From Pseudonocardiaceae bacterium (GTDB taxonomy: Bacteria; Actinomycetota; Actinomycetes; Mycobacteriales; Pseudonocardiaceae): 64,000 bases of DNA. Positions within the stretch are counted from its first letter, which is position 1. Each line of letters starts with the position of its first letter. Of the stretch, positions 41,356 to 50,150 are shown piece after piece. The notes under the pieces are model-generated. The model had not been told where the DNA came from and made no database searches. It saw only the letters and a list, made by a program, of their open reading frames with translations. Both the position numbers and the translations under genes were made by a program. Where the stretch lies: positions 36,815 through 100,814 of the forward strand of contig WHSZ01000013.1 in NCBI GenBank assembly GCA_009379845.1. Direction: 5' to 3'.

Positions 41356-42051
41356 TCATGACCGCGCTGTTGGATGGTCGGCGAGTTCGGCGTTATCGGC
41401 AGGTGCCACGTGCCCGATGACGCACGCCGCCGGGGGGTCAAGGTTGAGCATCTCGGTTCGGAGGCGCTCGAAGCCAGCCTCGGTAAGCTGGCCTGCCAGC
41501 TCGTGGGCGGCCGCCGCCGACGTGGCCGCGGTGGCACCGGGACAGCGGGGCTGGGATACCAAAGCGATGCGCCCGCCTGGCCGCAACAGCCGGGCGAATT
41601 CGCGTAGCCGAGCGGTTGGGTCGGGCCACATGCCGACCGTGTTGACTGCCAGCGCGGCGTTGAATGGCCCGTCGCTGATCGACAGGCTCTCGACCGGCGT
41701 GTGCACCAGGCGTACTCGTCCGGCCCGTATGGCGAGCCTGTTGCGGCGGCGGGCCTGGCGGATCATCACCTGCGAGTGGTCGACGCCGACGACCAAGCCC
41801 CGGGACGCTCGGGTGGCGAGGGCGGCGATGGCCACGCCCGGACCGCAGCCGAGTTCGATGACGCGGTCGGTTGGCTAGACGTCGAGTAGCTGCACCGCCC
41901 AGCTGTTGCGCGCCACGTTCGACGAGCGTCGGCCCATGATCCAGCCGGCGAAATGCCCGACGGATCCGGTCGGCTGGTGGAACTGTGCCAGCCCGCCGCG
42001 GGGACCCCACCATTGCAGGATGCGGCCCAGCACCCTCTCCTTGATCTTCAT
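41356..42051 (-). pseudogene. MerR-linked class I methyltransferase interrupted by an amber codon
   Basis: From ATG 42051 the frame encodes a normal methyltransferase N-terminus (ILQWWGPRGGLAQFHQPTGS) but meets TAG at 41877-41875. Beyond the stop, in the same frame, it reads PTDRVIELGCGPGVAIAALA and continues intact to 41356. The stop sits just before SAM motif I. A single C-to-T change of CAG (Gln) would create it. Re-initiation downstream would lose motif I, so the enzyme is probably dead unless the codon is suppressed. It is divergent from a MerR regulator. Confidence 0.85.
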
Positions 42052-42065
42052 GAGGTGAGCCAAGC

Positions 42066-42085
42066 ACTTCGAGTACGCTTGAAGT
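42066..42085. promoter_or_regulatory. MerR-type operator between divergent genes
   Basis: ACTTC-10-GAAGT, with further matching bases inside (ACTTCGAGTACGCTTGAAGT), gives a 20-bp dyad in the 36-bp gap between the methyltransferase and MerR genes. Size and placement fit a MerR-family activator site. Confidence 0.6.
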
Positions 42086-42087
42086 CA

Positions 42088-42549
42088 ATGTCTGCTACCG
42101 AACGCACCCCGGCTCCGTCGACCACGCCGCCGACGTCGTTGTCCATTGGTGAACTGTCCGAACGTACCGGCGTGCCGACGAGCGCGCTGCGTTACTACGA
42201 CGAACTCGGCTTGGTGCGGCCGGCGGCGCGTGCGGCGGGACGGCGGCGCTATGCCGCGTCGGCTGTCAGGGACGTCACCTTGATCCTTTTCTTCCGCGAG
42301 ATCGGATTCTCGCTGGCGGAGATCGGGCGCTTCCTCGCGGGCGAGCGGCAAGGCCGACGGGAGATGATCGATTACAAGTTGGCCGAGCTGGCCGAGCAGC
42401 AACACCGTATCGAGGTGGCCAGCACCGCACTCGAGCACGGTCGGCAATGCCCGGCCAGCGATCCCATGAAGTGCTCCCGATTCTGGTTGATCATCGAAGG
42501 GCGACAGCGCGGCCTCTCACTGGAAGAAAGCCACGCGCGAGCGCACTGA
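42088..42549 (+). CDS. MerR-family regulator
   Basis: A MerR winged helix (SIGELSERTGVPTSALRYYD, ELGLVRPAARAAGRRRYAAS) is followed by the long dimerisation helix and a short C-terminal segment RQCPASDPMKCSRFW. The two Cys could bind a metal or sense redox state, but the four-Cys cluster of SoxR is not there. ATG at 42088 lies two bases after the dyad. It is divergent from the interrupted methyltransferase, its probable former target. Confidence 0.87.
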   Translation: MSATERTPAPSTTPPTSLSIGELSERTGVPTSALRYYDELGLVRPAARAAGRRRYAASAVRDVTLILFFREIGFSLAEIGRFLAGERQGRREMIDYKLAELAEQQHRIEVASTALEHGRQCPASDPMKCSRFWLIIEGRQRGLSLEESHARAH

Positions 42550-42614
42550 CCGACCCCTCGCCGATTCCAACGCCCGCACCGTGGCCAATGTTGCTGCATC
42601 AGATGCAATAATGG

Positions 42615-43763
42615 TCAATTGGCTGGTCGGCCGGCTCCGGCGTAGTCGTCACCTTCGGAGCGGTAATTGTGAATCTGTACGGCCTGCCCGAACGTCGGCG
42701 CGTTGATCATCAGGTTGTTGCCGATGTACAGGCCGACGTGGTGAATCTTGGTGTTCGGATTCCCGTAGAACACGAGATCGCCGAGCTGTGGTTCCTCGTC
42801 CGGCCGGACGCGGGGCACCGCACCGAACTGCCAGTGCGCGGTGCGGGGCAGCTGCACACCGGCCCGGGCGTACGCGGCGGTCGTCAACCCTGAACAGTCG
42901 AATCCCTTCGCGCCTGCCTGCGGTCCGTTTCCGCCCCACACGTAGGGAAGGCCGAGCTGGCCGATCGCGAACTTCACCGCCCGCACGGCCCGCGAGCTGG
43001 GCGTCACGTCGCTGGACGCCAGCGCGGCGTACAGGTTGGCGTTGGCGAGCACGCGCTGCAGGAACAGCTCCGAGTCGTGATACGACTCGATCGCCTGCCA
43101 CCAGCCGCGACCGTCCGAGGTGTTCCGGCCGCCGGCGCAGAGTGCGCGGCCGGCGGTGAGCGCCGCATCGTCGATGTTCTGCACATCGGCCTCGCGGCCG
43201 TCTCGTGCGCTACGCCGCCATTCGTCCCACAGCTCGGGGGAGAGTTGCATCGGGCCTTCGGCGGCGGATGTCTCCTGCTGCTCGCCGCCGGGGACACCGA
43301 GCGGCACCGTGCCGATCGGCGGGGACGTCGCACCGTTGGATTCGATCGTGCGATCGCCGATCCGGCCGTGGTCCGAGGCCGCCTTGCCGATCCCGGCGAG
43401 CGTGATCCAGGAAAGCTCGCAGCCGGGCATCTCGTCGCGTAGCTCGAGCTCGGCATTGGCGTAGCCGATCAGTGCCCGCTCCGGGATCTCCAGCTTTCGG
43501 GCCATGTCGCGGATCCACGCGTTCAGTTCTGGCCCGAGCGGCGTCGGCGCTTGAGCGTCCAGCGGGGCGCTGGCCATCAACACCGACGGGACCGGCTTCC
43601 GGCCGGCGGGCTTGGCGGCGGCCTCGTCGTCGCGGTCGCTCTGCGCGACCAGCCATCCGCCCAACCCGAGCACGGCGACCAAGCCGAGCACCACGATGCC
43701 GCGCCCCACGGCGCCCCGCTGCCACGCGTGGACCGACGGGCGCCTTGGACGAATTCGCACCAC
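42615..43763 (-). CDS. Membrane-anchored lytic transglycosylase-like and NlpC/P60 cell-wall hydrolase
   Basis: A 382-residue envelope protein. One N-terminal membrane anchor or signal (about residues 19-40) is followed by a transglycosylase-like domain (IPERALIGYANAELELRD... AEGPMQLSPELWDEW, about 85-240). An NlpC/P60 endopeptidase domain ends the protein (FDCSGL with catalytic Cys290, HHVGLY with His341/His342). It should cleave peptidoglycan stem peptides, and perhaps glycan, outside the membrane. The start is uncertain: GTG at 43763 or 43760. It is divergent from birA. Confidence 0.87.
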   Translation of the reverse strand: MVRIRPRRPSVHAWQRGAVGRGIVVLGLVAVLGLGGWLVAQSDRDDEAAAKPAGRKPVPSVLMASAPLDAQAPTPLGPELNAWIRDMARKLEIPERALIGYANAELELRDEMPGCELSWITLAGIGKAASDHGRIGDRTIESNGATSPPIGTVPLGVPGGEQQETSAAEGPMQLSPELWDEWRRSARDGREADVQNIDDAALTAGRALCAGGRNTSDGRGWWQAIESYHDSELFLQRVLANANLYAALASSDVTPSSRAVRAVKFAIGQLGLPYVWGGNGPQAGAKGFDCSGLTTAAYARAGVQLPRTAHWQFGAVPRVRPDEEPQLGDLVFYGNPNTKIHHVGLYIGNNLMINAPTFGQAVQIHNYRSEGDDYAGAGRPAN

Positions 43764-43822
43764 GCCAGAGTAGGAGAAAACCGGCCTTGGCACGATCAAG
43801 AACGGGTGAAATCTAGGCTGGC

Positions 43823-44644
43823 GTGGTGCACGAGACATCCGACCCGCTGGACGCCGGCGCGCTGCGGGCCCGCCTGGCACCGGTTTACCCCCGGCTGGAC
43901 GTGGTTCGCAGCACCGGATCCACCAACGCCGACCTGCGGGACGCGGCGAGCGGCGACGCCCCGGACCGCACCCTGCTGATCGCCGGGGAACAGACCGCCG
44001 GGGTGGGCAGGCGCTCCCGCGGCTGGATGTCCCCTGCGGGTGGCCTCTACCTCAGCGTGTTGCTGCGGCCGAGCGACGTTCCCGCGGCCCAGCTTGGCTC
44101 GGTGGCCGTGATCGCCGGGCTCGCGCTGCTGCGCACGGTGCGCGCGCTGGGGGTCGACGCGGTGCTCAAATGGCCAAACGACCTGCTCGCCGGCACCGCC
44201 CGCGCCAAGTGCGCGGGCATCCTGTGCGAGGCGGTCCCCACCCCCGAGATGTCGGTGATCGTCGGTATCGGCTTGAACACCGCACCGCTCGGCGCGGCCG
44301 TCGCCGGTCCTGGTGGGCTACCGGCCACCTCGCTCGCCGAGCACGGCGTGACGGCGTCGCGGACCGAGATCGCGGCGGAGCTGCTCACCGCGTTCGCCGG
44401 CCTGGAAGCGCCGTGGCGCGCGGCCCGTGGAGACCTGGCGGCCGGTGGAGTGCTCGCCTCATACCGGGATGCCTGCGACACGATCGGCCGGGATATCCGG
44501 ATCGAGGGGGTGGGGGAGACCGTGTACCACGGTCGCGCGGTCGACGTCGACACCAGCGGATCGTTGATCCTCCAGTCGAGTGACGGGCGTCGGCAAGCGT
44601 TCTCCGCTGGCGACGTGGTGCACTTGCGGTCGACGATGGAGTAG
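43823..44644 (+). CDS. birA: Biotin--[acetyl-CoA-carboxylase] ligase
   Basis: Monofunctional biotin protein ligase (273 residues) that activates biotin to biotinyl-AMP and attaches it to carboxylase subunits. The catalytic domain has VVRSTGSTNADL, the GEQTAGVGRRSRGW loop that holds biotinyl-AMP, and LKWPNDLL; the C-terminal cap is SYRDACDTIGRDIRI. The N-terminal helix-turn-helix of the E. coli regulator is absent, as usual in actinobacteria. GTG at 43823, possibly from a leaderless mRNA (TAGGCT just upstream). Confidence 0.92.
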   Translation: MVHETSDPLDAGALRARLAPVYPRLDVVRSTGSTNADLRDAASGDAPDRTLLIAGEQTAGVGRRSRGWMSPAGGLYLSVLLRPSDVPAAQLGSVAVIAGLALLRTVRALGVDAVLKWPNDLLAGTARAKCAGILCEAVPTPEMSVIVGIGLNTAPLGAAVAGPGGLPATSLAEHGVTASRTEIAAELLTAFAGLEAPWRAARGDLAAGGVLASYRDACDTIGRDIRIEGVGETVYHGRAVDVDTSGSLILQSSDGRRQAFSAGDVVHLRSTME

Positions 44645-44725
44645 GCACGCGGTACGGATACTGCGACACGGAACGGGTCGGTACGATAAAGCGCACCGGC
44701 CGGTGCGGCACGGGAGGAACGAGCG

Positions 44726-45307
44726 GTGGCTTATCCAGACGACCTGCTCAGCGACTACGAGCACGTCGTGCTCCACAAACATCCGCACTGGAAGGCGTTG
44801 CTGCTGCCGGTGCTGGTTTTCCTGATCACGGTCGGCGGGGGCATCTGGCTGGTGCTGCTGGCCAGGGACCTGGGCGAGCCGTGGGACATGGTCTCGCTCA
44901 TCGCGATCGGCGTGGTGGCGTTGATCCTGCTGATCTGGCTGTTCCTCGCGCCGTTCGTGCGCTGGCGGACCACACATTTCATTGTCACGACCGACCGGGT
45001 GATGGCTCGCGAGGGGCTGATCAGCCGCACTGGGATCGACATCCCGCTGGCCCGGATCAACAGCGTGCGTTTCGAACACGGGCTGATCGACCGGATCGTC
45101 GGCTGCGGCACGTTGATCATCGAATCGGCTTCCGAGGAGCCGCTGGAGTTCGACGACATCCCCCGGGTCGAGAGGGTCCATTCCCTGCTCTATCGGGAGA
45201 TCAACGACAACCCGTACGACGATTTCCAGGCCGATCACTCGCAGACCCAGCAGTACCCGGTGGACGAGGAGTACCCGCCGGAGCCGCCGCCCGGCCGGGC
45301 TCGCTGA
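44726..45307 (+). CDS. Membrane protein with bacterial PH domain
   Basis: A 193-residue protein with two transmembrane helices (about residues 24-47 and 55-78) followed by a bPH2 domain (WRTTHFIVTTDRVMAREGLI, SRTGIDIPLARINSVRFEHG, GCGTLIIESASEEPLEFDDI). A proline-rich acidic tail ends it. Genes of this kind sit next to birA and carboxylase genes in many actinobacteria. Function unknown, perhaps in membrane assembly. GGGAGG precedes the GTG start. Its stop overlaps the next start by one base (TGATG). Confidence 0.87.
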   Translation: MAYPDDLLSDYEHVVLHKHPHWKALLLPVLVFLITVGGGIWLVLLARDLGEPWDMVSLIAIGVVALILLIWLFLAPFVRWRTTHFIVTTDRVMAREGLISRTGIDIPLARINSVRFEHGLIDRIVGCGTLIIESASEEPLEFDDIPRVERVHSLLYREINDNPYDDFQADHSQTQQYPVDEEYPPEPPPGRAR

Positions 45308-46251
45308 TGGGCCCGCTGGAGCTGGGACTGCCCGCGCGGACGCCGGCCGATGCCGAGCTGCCCGCGCGGGTGAGGATCTGGGAGGTCGGTCCGAGGGACG
45401 GCCTGCAGAACGAGTCGTCCATTGTGGATGTTTCGGTGAAGCTCGAGTTCATCGATCGGCTCGCCAGCTCCGGTCTGTCCATTGTGGAGGCGACCAGCTT
45501 CGTGCATCCGCAGTGGGTCCCGCAACTCGCGGACGCCGCGGAACTGCTCGCCGGGCTGCGGCGGCATTCCGGGGTGAGCTATCCGGTGCTTGTGCCCAAC
45601 GAGAAGGGTCTGGATCGCGCGCTGGAATCCGGTGTCTCGCATATCGCGATCTTCGGCAGCGCCACGGAGAGCTTCGCGCGCCGAAACCTGAACCGTAGCC
45701 TTGACGAGCAGTACGCCATGTTCGAGCCGGTTGTCACCCGGGCTCGCGCGGCGGGCCTTGCGGTGCGGGCGTACGTGTCGATGGCCTTCGGTGATCCGTG
45801 GGAGGGCGTGGTCGCCGCCGAGCAGGTGGTCACGGTCGGCAAGCGGTTACTCGATCTCGGCTGCTCCCAGCTGTCCATCGGGGACACCGTCGGGGTCGGT
45901 ACCGCGGGCCAGGTGGACGCGGTGCTTGGCGGCTTCGTCGCCGCCGGGACCCCGCTGGACGCCCTCGCCGTGCACTTCCACGACACCTACGGGCAGGCGC
46001 TGGCGAACACGCTGGCCGCGCTGCGTGCTGGTGTATCCACTGTGGACTCCTCGGCCGGCGGGCTCGGCGGCTGCCCGTACGCCAAATCGGCCACCGGAAA
46101 CCTGGCCACCGAGGACCTGGTGTGGATGCTGGACGGGCTGGGCATCGAGCACGGCGTGCGCCTCAACGCGCTCGCGGACACCAGCGCGTGGATGGCCGAA
46201 CGGCTCGGGCGGCCGAGCCCGTCCCGGGTGGTTCGCGCGTTGCGGGGCTGA
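45307..46251 (+). CDS. Hydroxymethylglutaryl-CoA lyase family protein
   Basis: A 314-residue TIM-barrel lyase of the HMGL-like family. IWEVGPRDGLQNESSIVDV at the N-terminus carries the metal-binding Asp, and HFHDTYGQALANTL carries the second site. The signature AGGLGGCPYAKSATGNLATE includes the catalytic Cys. It would split HMG-CoA to acetyl-CoA and acetoacetate in leucine catabolism. ATG at 45307 overlaps the PH gene stop, so the two are coupled. cbiZ follows five bases later. Confidence 0.9.
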   Translation: MGPLELGLPARTPADAELPARVRIWEVGPRDGLQNESSIVDVSVKLEFIDRLASSGLSIVEATSFVHPQWVPQLADAAELLAGLRRHSGVSYPVLVPNEKGLDRALESGVSHIAIFGSATESFARRNLNRSLDEQYAMFEPVVTRARAAGLAVRAYVSMAFGDPWEGVVAAEQVVTVGKRLLDLGCSQLSIGDTVGVGTAGQVDAVLGGFVAAGTPLDALAVHFHDTYGQALANTLAALRAGVSTVDSSAGGLGGCPYAKSATGNLATEDLVWMLDGLGIEHGVRLNALADTSAWMAERLGRPSPSRVVRALRG

Positions 46252-46255
46252 GCCG

Positions 46256-46909
46256 ATGCCGGAGAGTGCCCAGCCGACCCCCGAACACCACTGGGTGGCG
46301 GGACACCCGGTGCTGCTGTGGCGCGGCGTGCGCCCGTGGCTCGCGGTGTCCTCGGCGGTGCACGGCGGCGGGATCGGCGAACGCGATTGGGTGCTGAACG
46401 CCACGGTGCCTAGCGGCTACGACCGTCTCGATCCGCAGTGGCACGTGCTTGAGCTGGCCGGATCGCTCGGCGTGACCGGTCAGGGTATCGGGTTGCTGAC
46501 CGCCGTCGACGTGCGCAAGGTGGTGACCAGGGTGGATGCCGAGGTGATCGCGTCGGTGACCACGGGCGTCAGTCATCCGGTGTGGGCAGCCGACGACGCC
46601 GCGACGGTGGACGAGGCGGCTGCCGGCACGATCAACGCGGTGTGCTGGCTGCCGGTGCGGCTATCCGAAGGCGCGCTGGTGAACGCGGTCGCCACGGTCG
46701 CGGAGGCCAAGGCGCAAGCGCTTGGCGACGCGGGGATCGCGGGTACCGGCACGTGCACCGATGCCACCGCACTACTGTGCCCAACAGACGGCCCGGCCGA
46801 GCCGTACGGCGGCCCGCGTTCGAAAGTGGGCTCCGCGCTCGCCCGCGCGGCCTATGCTGCGGTCCGCCGCGGAGCCTATGCCGCGGGCCGCCGCGGCATA
46901 GGCTCGTGA
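46256..46909 (+). CDS. cbiZ: Adenosylcobinamide amidohydrolase
   Basis: CbiZ hydrolyses adenosylcobinamide to adenosylcobyric acid, so that exogenous cobinamide can be salvaged for B12. The 217-residue protein has the family stretches AVSSAVHGGGIGERDWVLNA, VVTRVDAEVIASVTTGVSHP and GTGTCTDATALLCPT. Its last 20 residues are a low-complexity Tyr/Ala/Arg repeat (AYAAVRRGAYAAGRRG) encoded by a GC-rich inverted stretch. The stop codon lies inside a 21-bp perfect hairpin (46902-46949). Confidence 0.88.
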   Translation: MPESAQPTPEHHWVAGHPVLLWRGVRPWLAVSSAVHGGGIGERDWVLNATVPSGYDRLDPQWHVLELAGSLGVTGQGIGLLTAVDVRKVVTRVDAEVIASVTTGVSHPVWAADDAATVDEAAAGTINAVCWLPVRLSEGALVNAVATVAEAKAQALGDAGIAGTGTCTDATALLCPTDGPAEPYGGPRSKVGSALARAAYAAVRRGAYAAGRRGIGS

Positions 46910-46949
46910 GTCTTTTCAGGTGCTATAACACCTGAAAAGACTCACGAGC
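46902..46949. terminator. 21-bp perfect hairpin overlapping the cbiZ stop
   Basis: Bases 46902-46922 (GCTCGTGAGTCTTTTCAGG followed by TG) and 46929-46949 are exact reverse complements with the 6-nt loop CTATAA. The cbiZ stop codon (46907-46909) is inside the left arm. There is no U-tract, but the stem is long enough to end transcription or protect the 3' end. Confidence 0.85.
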
Positions 46950-47044
46950 GGGGGAACCCGCATGCTGTTGCGGCCGTCTGATGCATACCCGAGGCCTGCA
47001 CGGCGATACTCGTCGTGGCAGCCGAACAGCCCGGAGGTGGCCAC

Positions 47045-47518
47045 GTGCCCGAGGACACCAACCACCGTGCCCAGGTGGACGAGTTGCTCGCGGACTATCA
47101 GCGCAGTCGCGCACAACTCGCTTCGGTGCATCGATCCCTTTCCTCGATCAGCGAGACGGTCCGCAGCGCGGATGGCGCGGTAGCCGCCACCGCCGGCGCT
47201 CGCGGAACGCTGACCAACCTGGCCATCACCGACGCGGCGTACCAGCGTTACCGGCCGGCCGAGCTCGCCGAGCTGATCGTCCAGCTGACCGGCGAGGCCG
47301 GCGTGCGGGCGATGCGCACCGCGAGCGACGTGCTCGCCCCGGTGCTGCCGGCCGGTACCGACCCGGAGGCGCTGTTGCTCGGCACGGCCGATCTGTCGCC
47401 GGGCGAGTTGCGGCCCGAACCGGTCGCTGAGACCGCCGAGCAGGACGACGACAGCTTCGAAGACCACGAATGGTTGCAGGGCGACGATCGCGCACCCGAT
47501 CGGAGGGGCCCGGCATGA
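47045..47518 (+). CDS. YbaB/EbfC-like protein of the toxin operon
   Basis: A 157-residue protein whose first 90 residues fit the YbaB/EbfC DNA-binding fold as used in ESX-linked operons (RAQVDELLADYQRSRAQLAS, then VRSADGAVAATAGARGTLTN). YbaB-type proteins often open operons that encode WXG100 proteins and polymorphic toxins in actinomycetes. The GTG at 47045 has GGAGGTGG upstream. Its stop overlaps the next start (ATGA). The C-terminal 50 residues are acidic and unconserved. Confidence 0.8.
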   Translation: MPEDTNHRAQVDELLADYQRSRAQLASVHRSLSSISETVRSADGAVAATAGARGTLTNLAITDAAYQRYRPAELAELIVQLTGEAGVRAMRTASDVLAPVLPAGTDPEALLLGTADLSPGELRPEPVAETAEQDDDSFEDHEWLQGDDRAPDRRGPA

Positions 47519-47838
47519 CGACGGGTGGGTTTCACGCCGACTTCGAGCGGCTGGCGAGCAAGGCGGGCGAGTTCGACGGCTTCGCGGAGCGGGCCGGCAA
47601 GATCTTCGGTGAGCTGCGGGAAAACCTGGATGCCGTCGGGGAATGCTGGGGCACCGACGAGGTCGGGCGAAGCTTCGCCGCCGCGCATTCCGGGCCGTCC
47701 AATGCCGTGATCGAGACGATGAGCTCACTGCGGGAGGACCTCGGGGACATGGGTACCCGGCTCGCCCAGACCGCGTCGGACTACCGCGAGGTCGATGCGG
47801 AGGCGGCGTCCGGCGTCCAGGCCAGTGGCGAGGAGTAG
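47515..47838 (+). CDS. WXG100-like secretion partner
   Basis: A 107-residue all-helical protein with a WGT in the position of the W-x-G turn (CWGTDEVGRSF, Trp45) and the helix-hairpin pattern of the WXG100/ESAT-6 family. Such proteins are exported by type VII (ESX-like) systems or help export a partner. GGAGG precedes the ATG, which overlaps the previous stop by four bases. The toxin gene follows after eight bases. Confidence 0.82.
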   Translation: MTTGGFHADFERLASKAGEFDGFAERAGKIFGELRENLDAVGECWGTDEVGRSFAAAHSGPSNAVIETMSSLREDLGDMGTRLAQTASDYREVDAEAASGVQASGEE

Positions 47839-47846
47839 GAGCACCC

Positions 47847-50150
47847 GTGGGAATCGAGCTGCCCGCCGAGTTGGCCGATGTCGCGAGCAAAGCGGGGGTG
47901 TCCTGGCCTGAGGCCGACGAGGACGCGATGCGCCAATCGGCCAAGGCGTGGCGGGAGGCCGGTGACCGGATCAACGCGCTCGCCGGGGAGGCGGACGGCG
48001 CGGCGGGCGGTGCGCTGGATGCCATCCAGGGGGAAGCCGGCAACGCCGCACGCAAGCACTGGTCCGGCTTCGTCGAGCCGGACTCCGGGCAGCTGACCGG
48101 CACCGCGCGCGGCTGCGCCGATTCGGCGGACCGGCTGGAAACCGCGGCCGATGAGGTCGGCTCGGCCAAGGTCGAGATCGTGCGGCAGCTGGTTTCGCTC
48201 GCGAAGAACAACGATGCCGCTGAGCAGGCGGCGAACGCTGGGCACCCGATGGCGCTCGCCGGGCTGCGGACGGCTGTCGATGGCACCGCGACGAACGTGG
48301 AAAACGTGCGCCAGACGCTGGTCGGCGCGGTCGGATCGGCCGGTGGATCGGTGCGGGAGGCCACCGACCTGGTGAACCCGAATCCTGGCGCGCACGGCGA
48401 CCAATCCGGCCAGCCGGGCAGCGCCAGCCACCCAGGAACCTCCGGGCAACCCGGCCAGGGCGGCTTGCTCAGCGCGGCGACCGGGCTACCGGAAACCGCG
48501 GTGCACGGTGCCGCGGACGCCATCGGCGCAGGCGGGCGACAGGTGGACGCGGCGCTGCCGGACGGGGCGCTGCTGGACGGGGCGCAGGCCGGCCATGGGC
48601 ACGGTTCGCGGGGCGGGCACGGCGGGCTGCTCGGCGCGGGAGCCGGGCTGGCCGAGGACGCCGGGCTCGCCGAACCCGCCCGCGAAGCGATGCGCGATGT
48701 GGCGGAGACGGCCGGGCATGCCGGCGCCGGCCTCGGCCAGGCGGCCGGTGACGTGGCGGGCGCGGTCGGCGGAGTGTCACCCGGTGGCGGAGGCTTCGGT
48801 GGTGGTGGGCACGGCGGGTTCGTGCCGGACGGGGACACCGGACCGATCCCGATCGGCGGCGGCGCGGGCGCCGGCGGGCAGCCGCCAAGTGTGGGCGCCG
48901 GAGCGGGAGCGGGGTATGGCACGGGGTTCGCGCCGGGCGTGGCGGGAGGCGTGGCGGCCGGATGGGCGGCGGACGCGCCGACCCCGCCTTCCGGGATCCG
49001 GTACGACCCACCGGGTGCGGTGCGGGCGTCGTCGGCCGCCGGTGTCGTCGACGTGCCGCATGCCGGGCCGGCCGCCCAGGCAGGGTCCGCACCCGGTGGA
49101 CCCGCACCTGCCGCAGGTGGCCACGGTTTCGCCGGCGGTACGTCGTTCGGCGGTGGCGCGGTCGCCGGCGGGCCCGCTGGATACGGCCAGGGCTTCGGGC
49201 AGGCACCAGGGCCAGGAGCGGGCGGGGGTGGTGCCGCGGGGCCGCCCGCTGGCCCGGCCGCACCACGAGGCGCCGACCGCAACGTGCTGCGGTTCGCGCC
49301 GCTCGGCGACGCGGGCCCGGCCGTGCAGCACCCGGTGCGGCCTCGCGCGCAGCCCGGCGGTCAGCTCGGTGGCCAACTCGGTGGACAGCCCGGCCAGCCC
49401 GCAGGGCAAGGGGCGGCCGCGCAGCCGCCGCTCGGCGCGCCCCGGCAGGAGCGCGAGGCGATCGTCGCGCTGTTCCTGGTGCACATGTTCCCGATCGGCC
49501 ACCTGCCGGTTGCCTCTGACCGGCCCGCGCGCCAGCTTCCCCCGCCGCCCGAGGAGCTCGACTACGCGGCGGGGTTGCGGTTCTCGCCGCACGATCACCC
49601 CGACTCGGAGCTGATCGACGCGGAGCAGGCGCGGCAGCGAGCCCTTGAGGGTGGCGAACCGGTCCGGCCGGGGCCGGGGTTGCCGGCGGACGATCCGTCG
49701 GTGGACGTGCTGGCCGAGGGGCACGACCCGCTCGGCGGGCAGCACGAGCGGGACTGGGAACGCCGGTTCCTGGTGCCCGTGCCGGAGGAATGCGAGCGCA
49801 CCGCCGAGTACGTGTGGCCGCCGAGCGAGCTCTACCCGGAAGGCGGCTGCGAGGACGGCGAGGCCGTGGTGCTCGAACCGGACACCGTGCTCGACCGGTT
49901 CGGCACGCCGGAGGGCCGGGTTTTCGGGGCGGACGGCATCCCGTTCGCGCACCGCTCGCTGCCGCCGGAACTGCTGGAGGCCGGCTATCGCCGGTACCGC
50001 GTTTCGCAGCCGCTGCCGGTGTGGTCCGCGGTAACGGCCGGCTGGTTCGGCCAACCGGGCGGCGGCCAGCGGTACCGGACCGTCTACCCGGCCACCGACC
50101 TGGTGGCGCTCGGGTATCTCGAGGAGATCACCACCACGGAGGAAGACTGA
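47847..50150 (+). CDS. Polymorphic toxin with C-terminal TNT (NAD+ glycohydrolase-like) domain
   Basis: A 767-residue, three-part protein. Residues 1-170 are helical and resemble ESX-exported N-terminal domains (GVSWPEADEDAMRQSAKAWR). Residues about 180-530 are a Gly/Pro/Ala-rich linker. The end holds a TNT domain (about 665-762) with VLEPDTVLDRFGTPEGRVFG, AHRSLPPELLEAGYRRYRV and GWFGQPGGGQRYRT. In CpnT this domain hydrolyses NAD+ and kills cells. Arg684 matches the conserved Arg of the DRFG motif. Where I recall a catalytic His in CpnT (YHRY), this protein has YRRY. GTG at 47847 follows AGGAG. Confidence 0.85.
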   Translation: MGIELPAELADVASKAGVSWPEADEDAMRQSAKAWREAGDRINALAGEADGAAGGALDAIQGEAGNAARKHWSGFVEPDSGQLTGTARGCADSADRLETAADEVGSAKVEIVRQLVSLAKNNDAAEQAANAGHPMALAGLRTAVDGTATNVENVRQTLVGAVGSAGGSVREATDLVNPNPGAHGDQSGQPGSASHPGTSGQPGQGGLLSAATGLPETAVHGAADAIGAGGRQVDAALPDGALLDGAQAGHGHGSRGGHGGLLGAGAGLAEDAGLAEPAREAMRDVAETAGHAGAGLGQAAGDVAGAVGGVSPGGGGFGGGGHGGFVPDGDTGPIPIGGGAGAGGQPPSVGAGAGAGYGTGFAPGVAGGVAAGWAADAPTPPSGIRYDPPGAVRASSAAGVVDVPHAGPAAQAGSAPGGPAPAAGGHGFAGGTSFGGGAVAGGPAGYGQGFGQAPGPGAGGGGAAGPPAGPAAPRGADRNVLRFAPLGDAGPAVQHPVRPRAQPGGQLGGQLGGQPGQPAGQGAAAQPPLGAPRQEREAIVALFLVHMFPIGHLPVASDRPARQLPPPPEELDYAAGLRFSPHDHPDSELIDAEQARQRALEGGEPVRPGPGLPADDPSVDVLAEGHDPLGGQHERDWERRFLVPVPEECERTAEYVWPPSELYPEGGCEDGEAVVLEPDTVLDRFGTPEGRVFGADGIPFAHRSLPPELLEAGYRRYRVSQPLPVWSAVTAGWFGQPGGGQRYRTVYPATDLVALGYLEEITTTEED

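Noticed and set aside
46916..49282. Very long open minus-strand frame opposite the TNT toxin gene
   Set aside because: It is the complement of the Gly/Pro/Ala-rich toxin linker. Translation gives Pro/Ala/Ser low complexity without domains, and the plus-strand gene has ribosome sites, coupling and recognisable domains.
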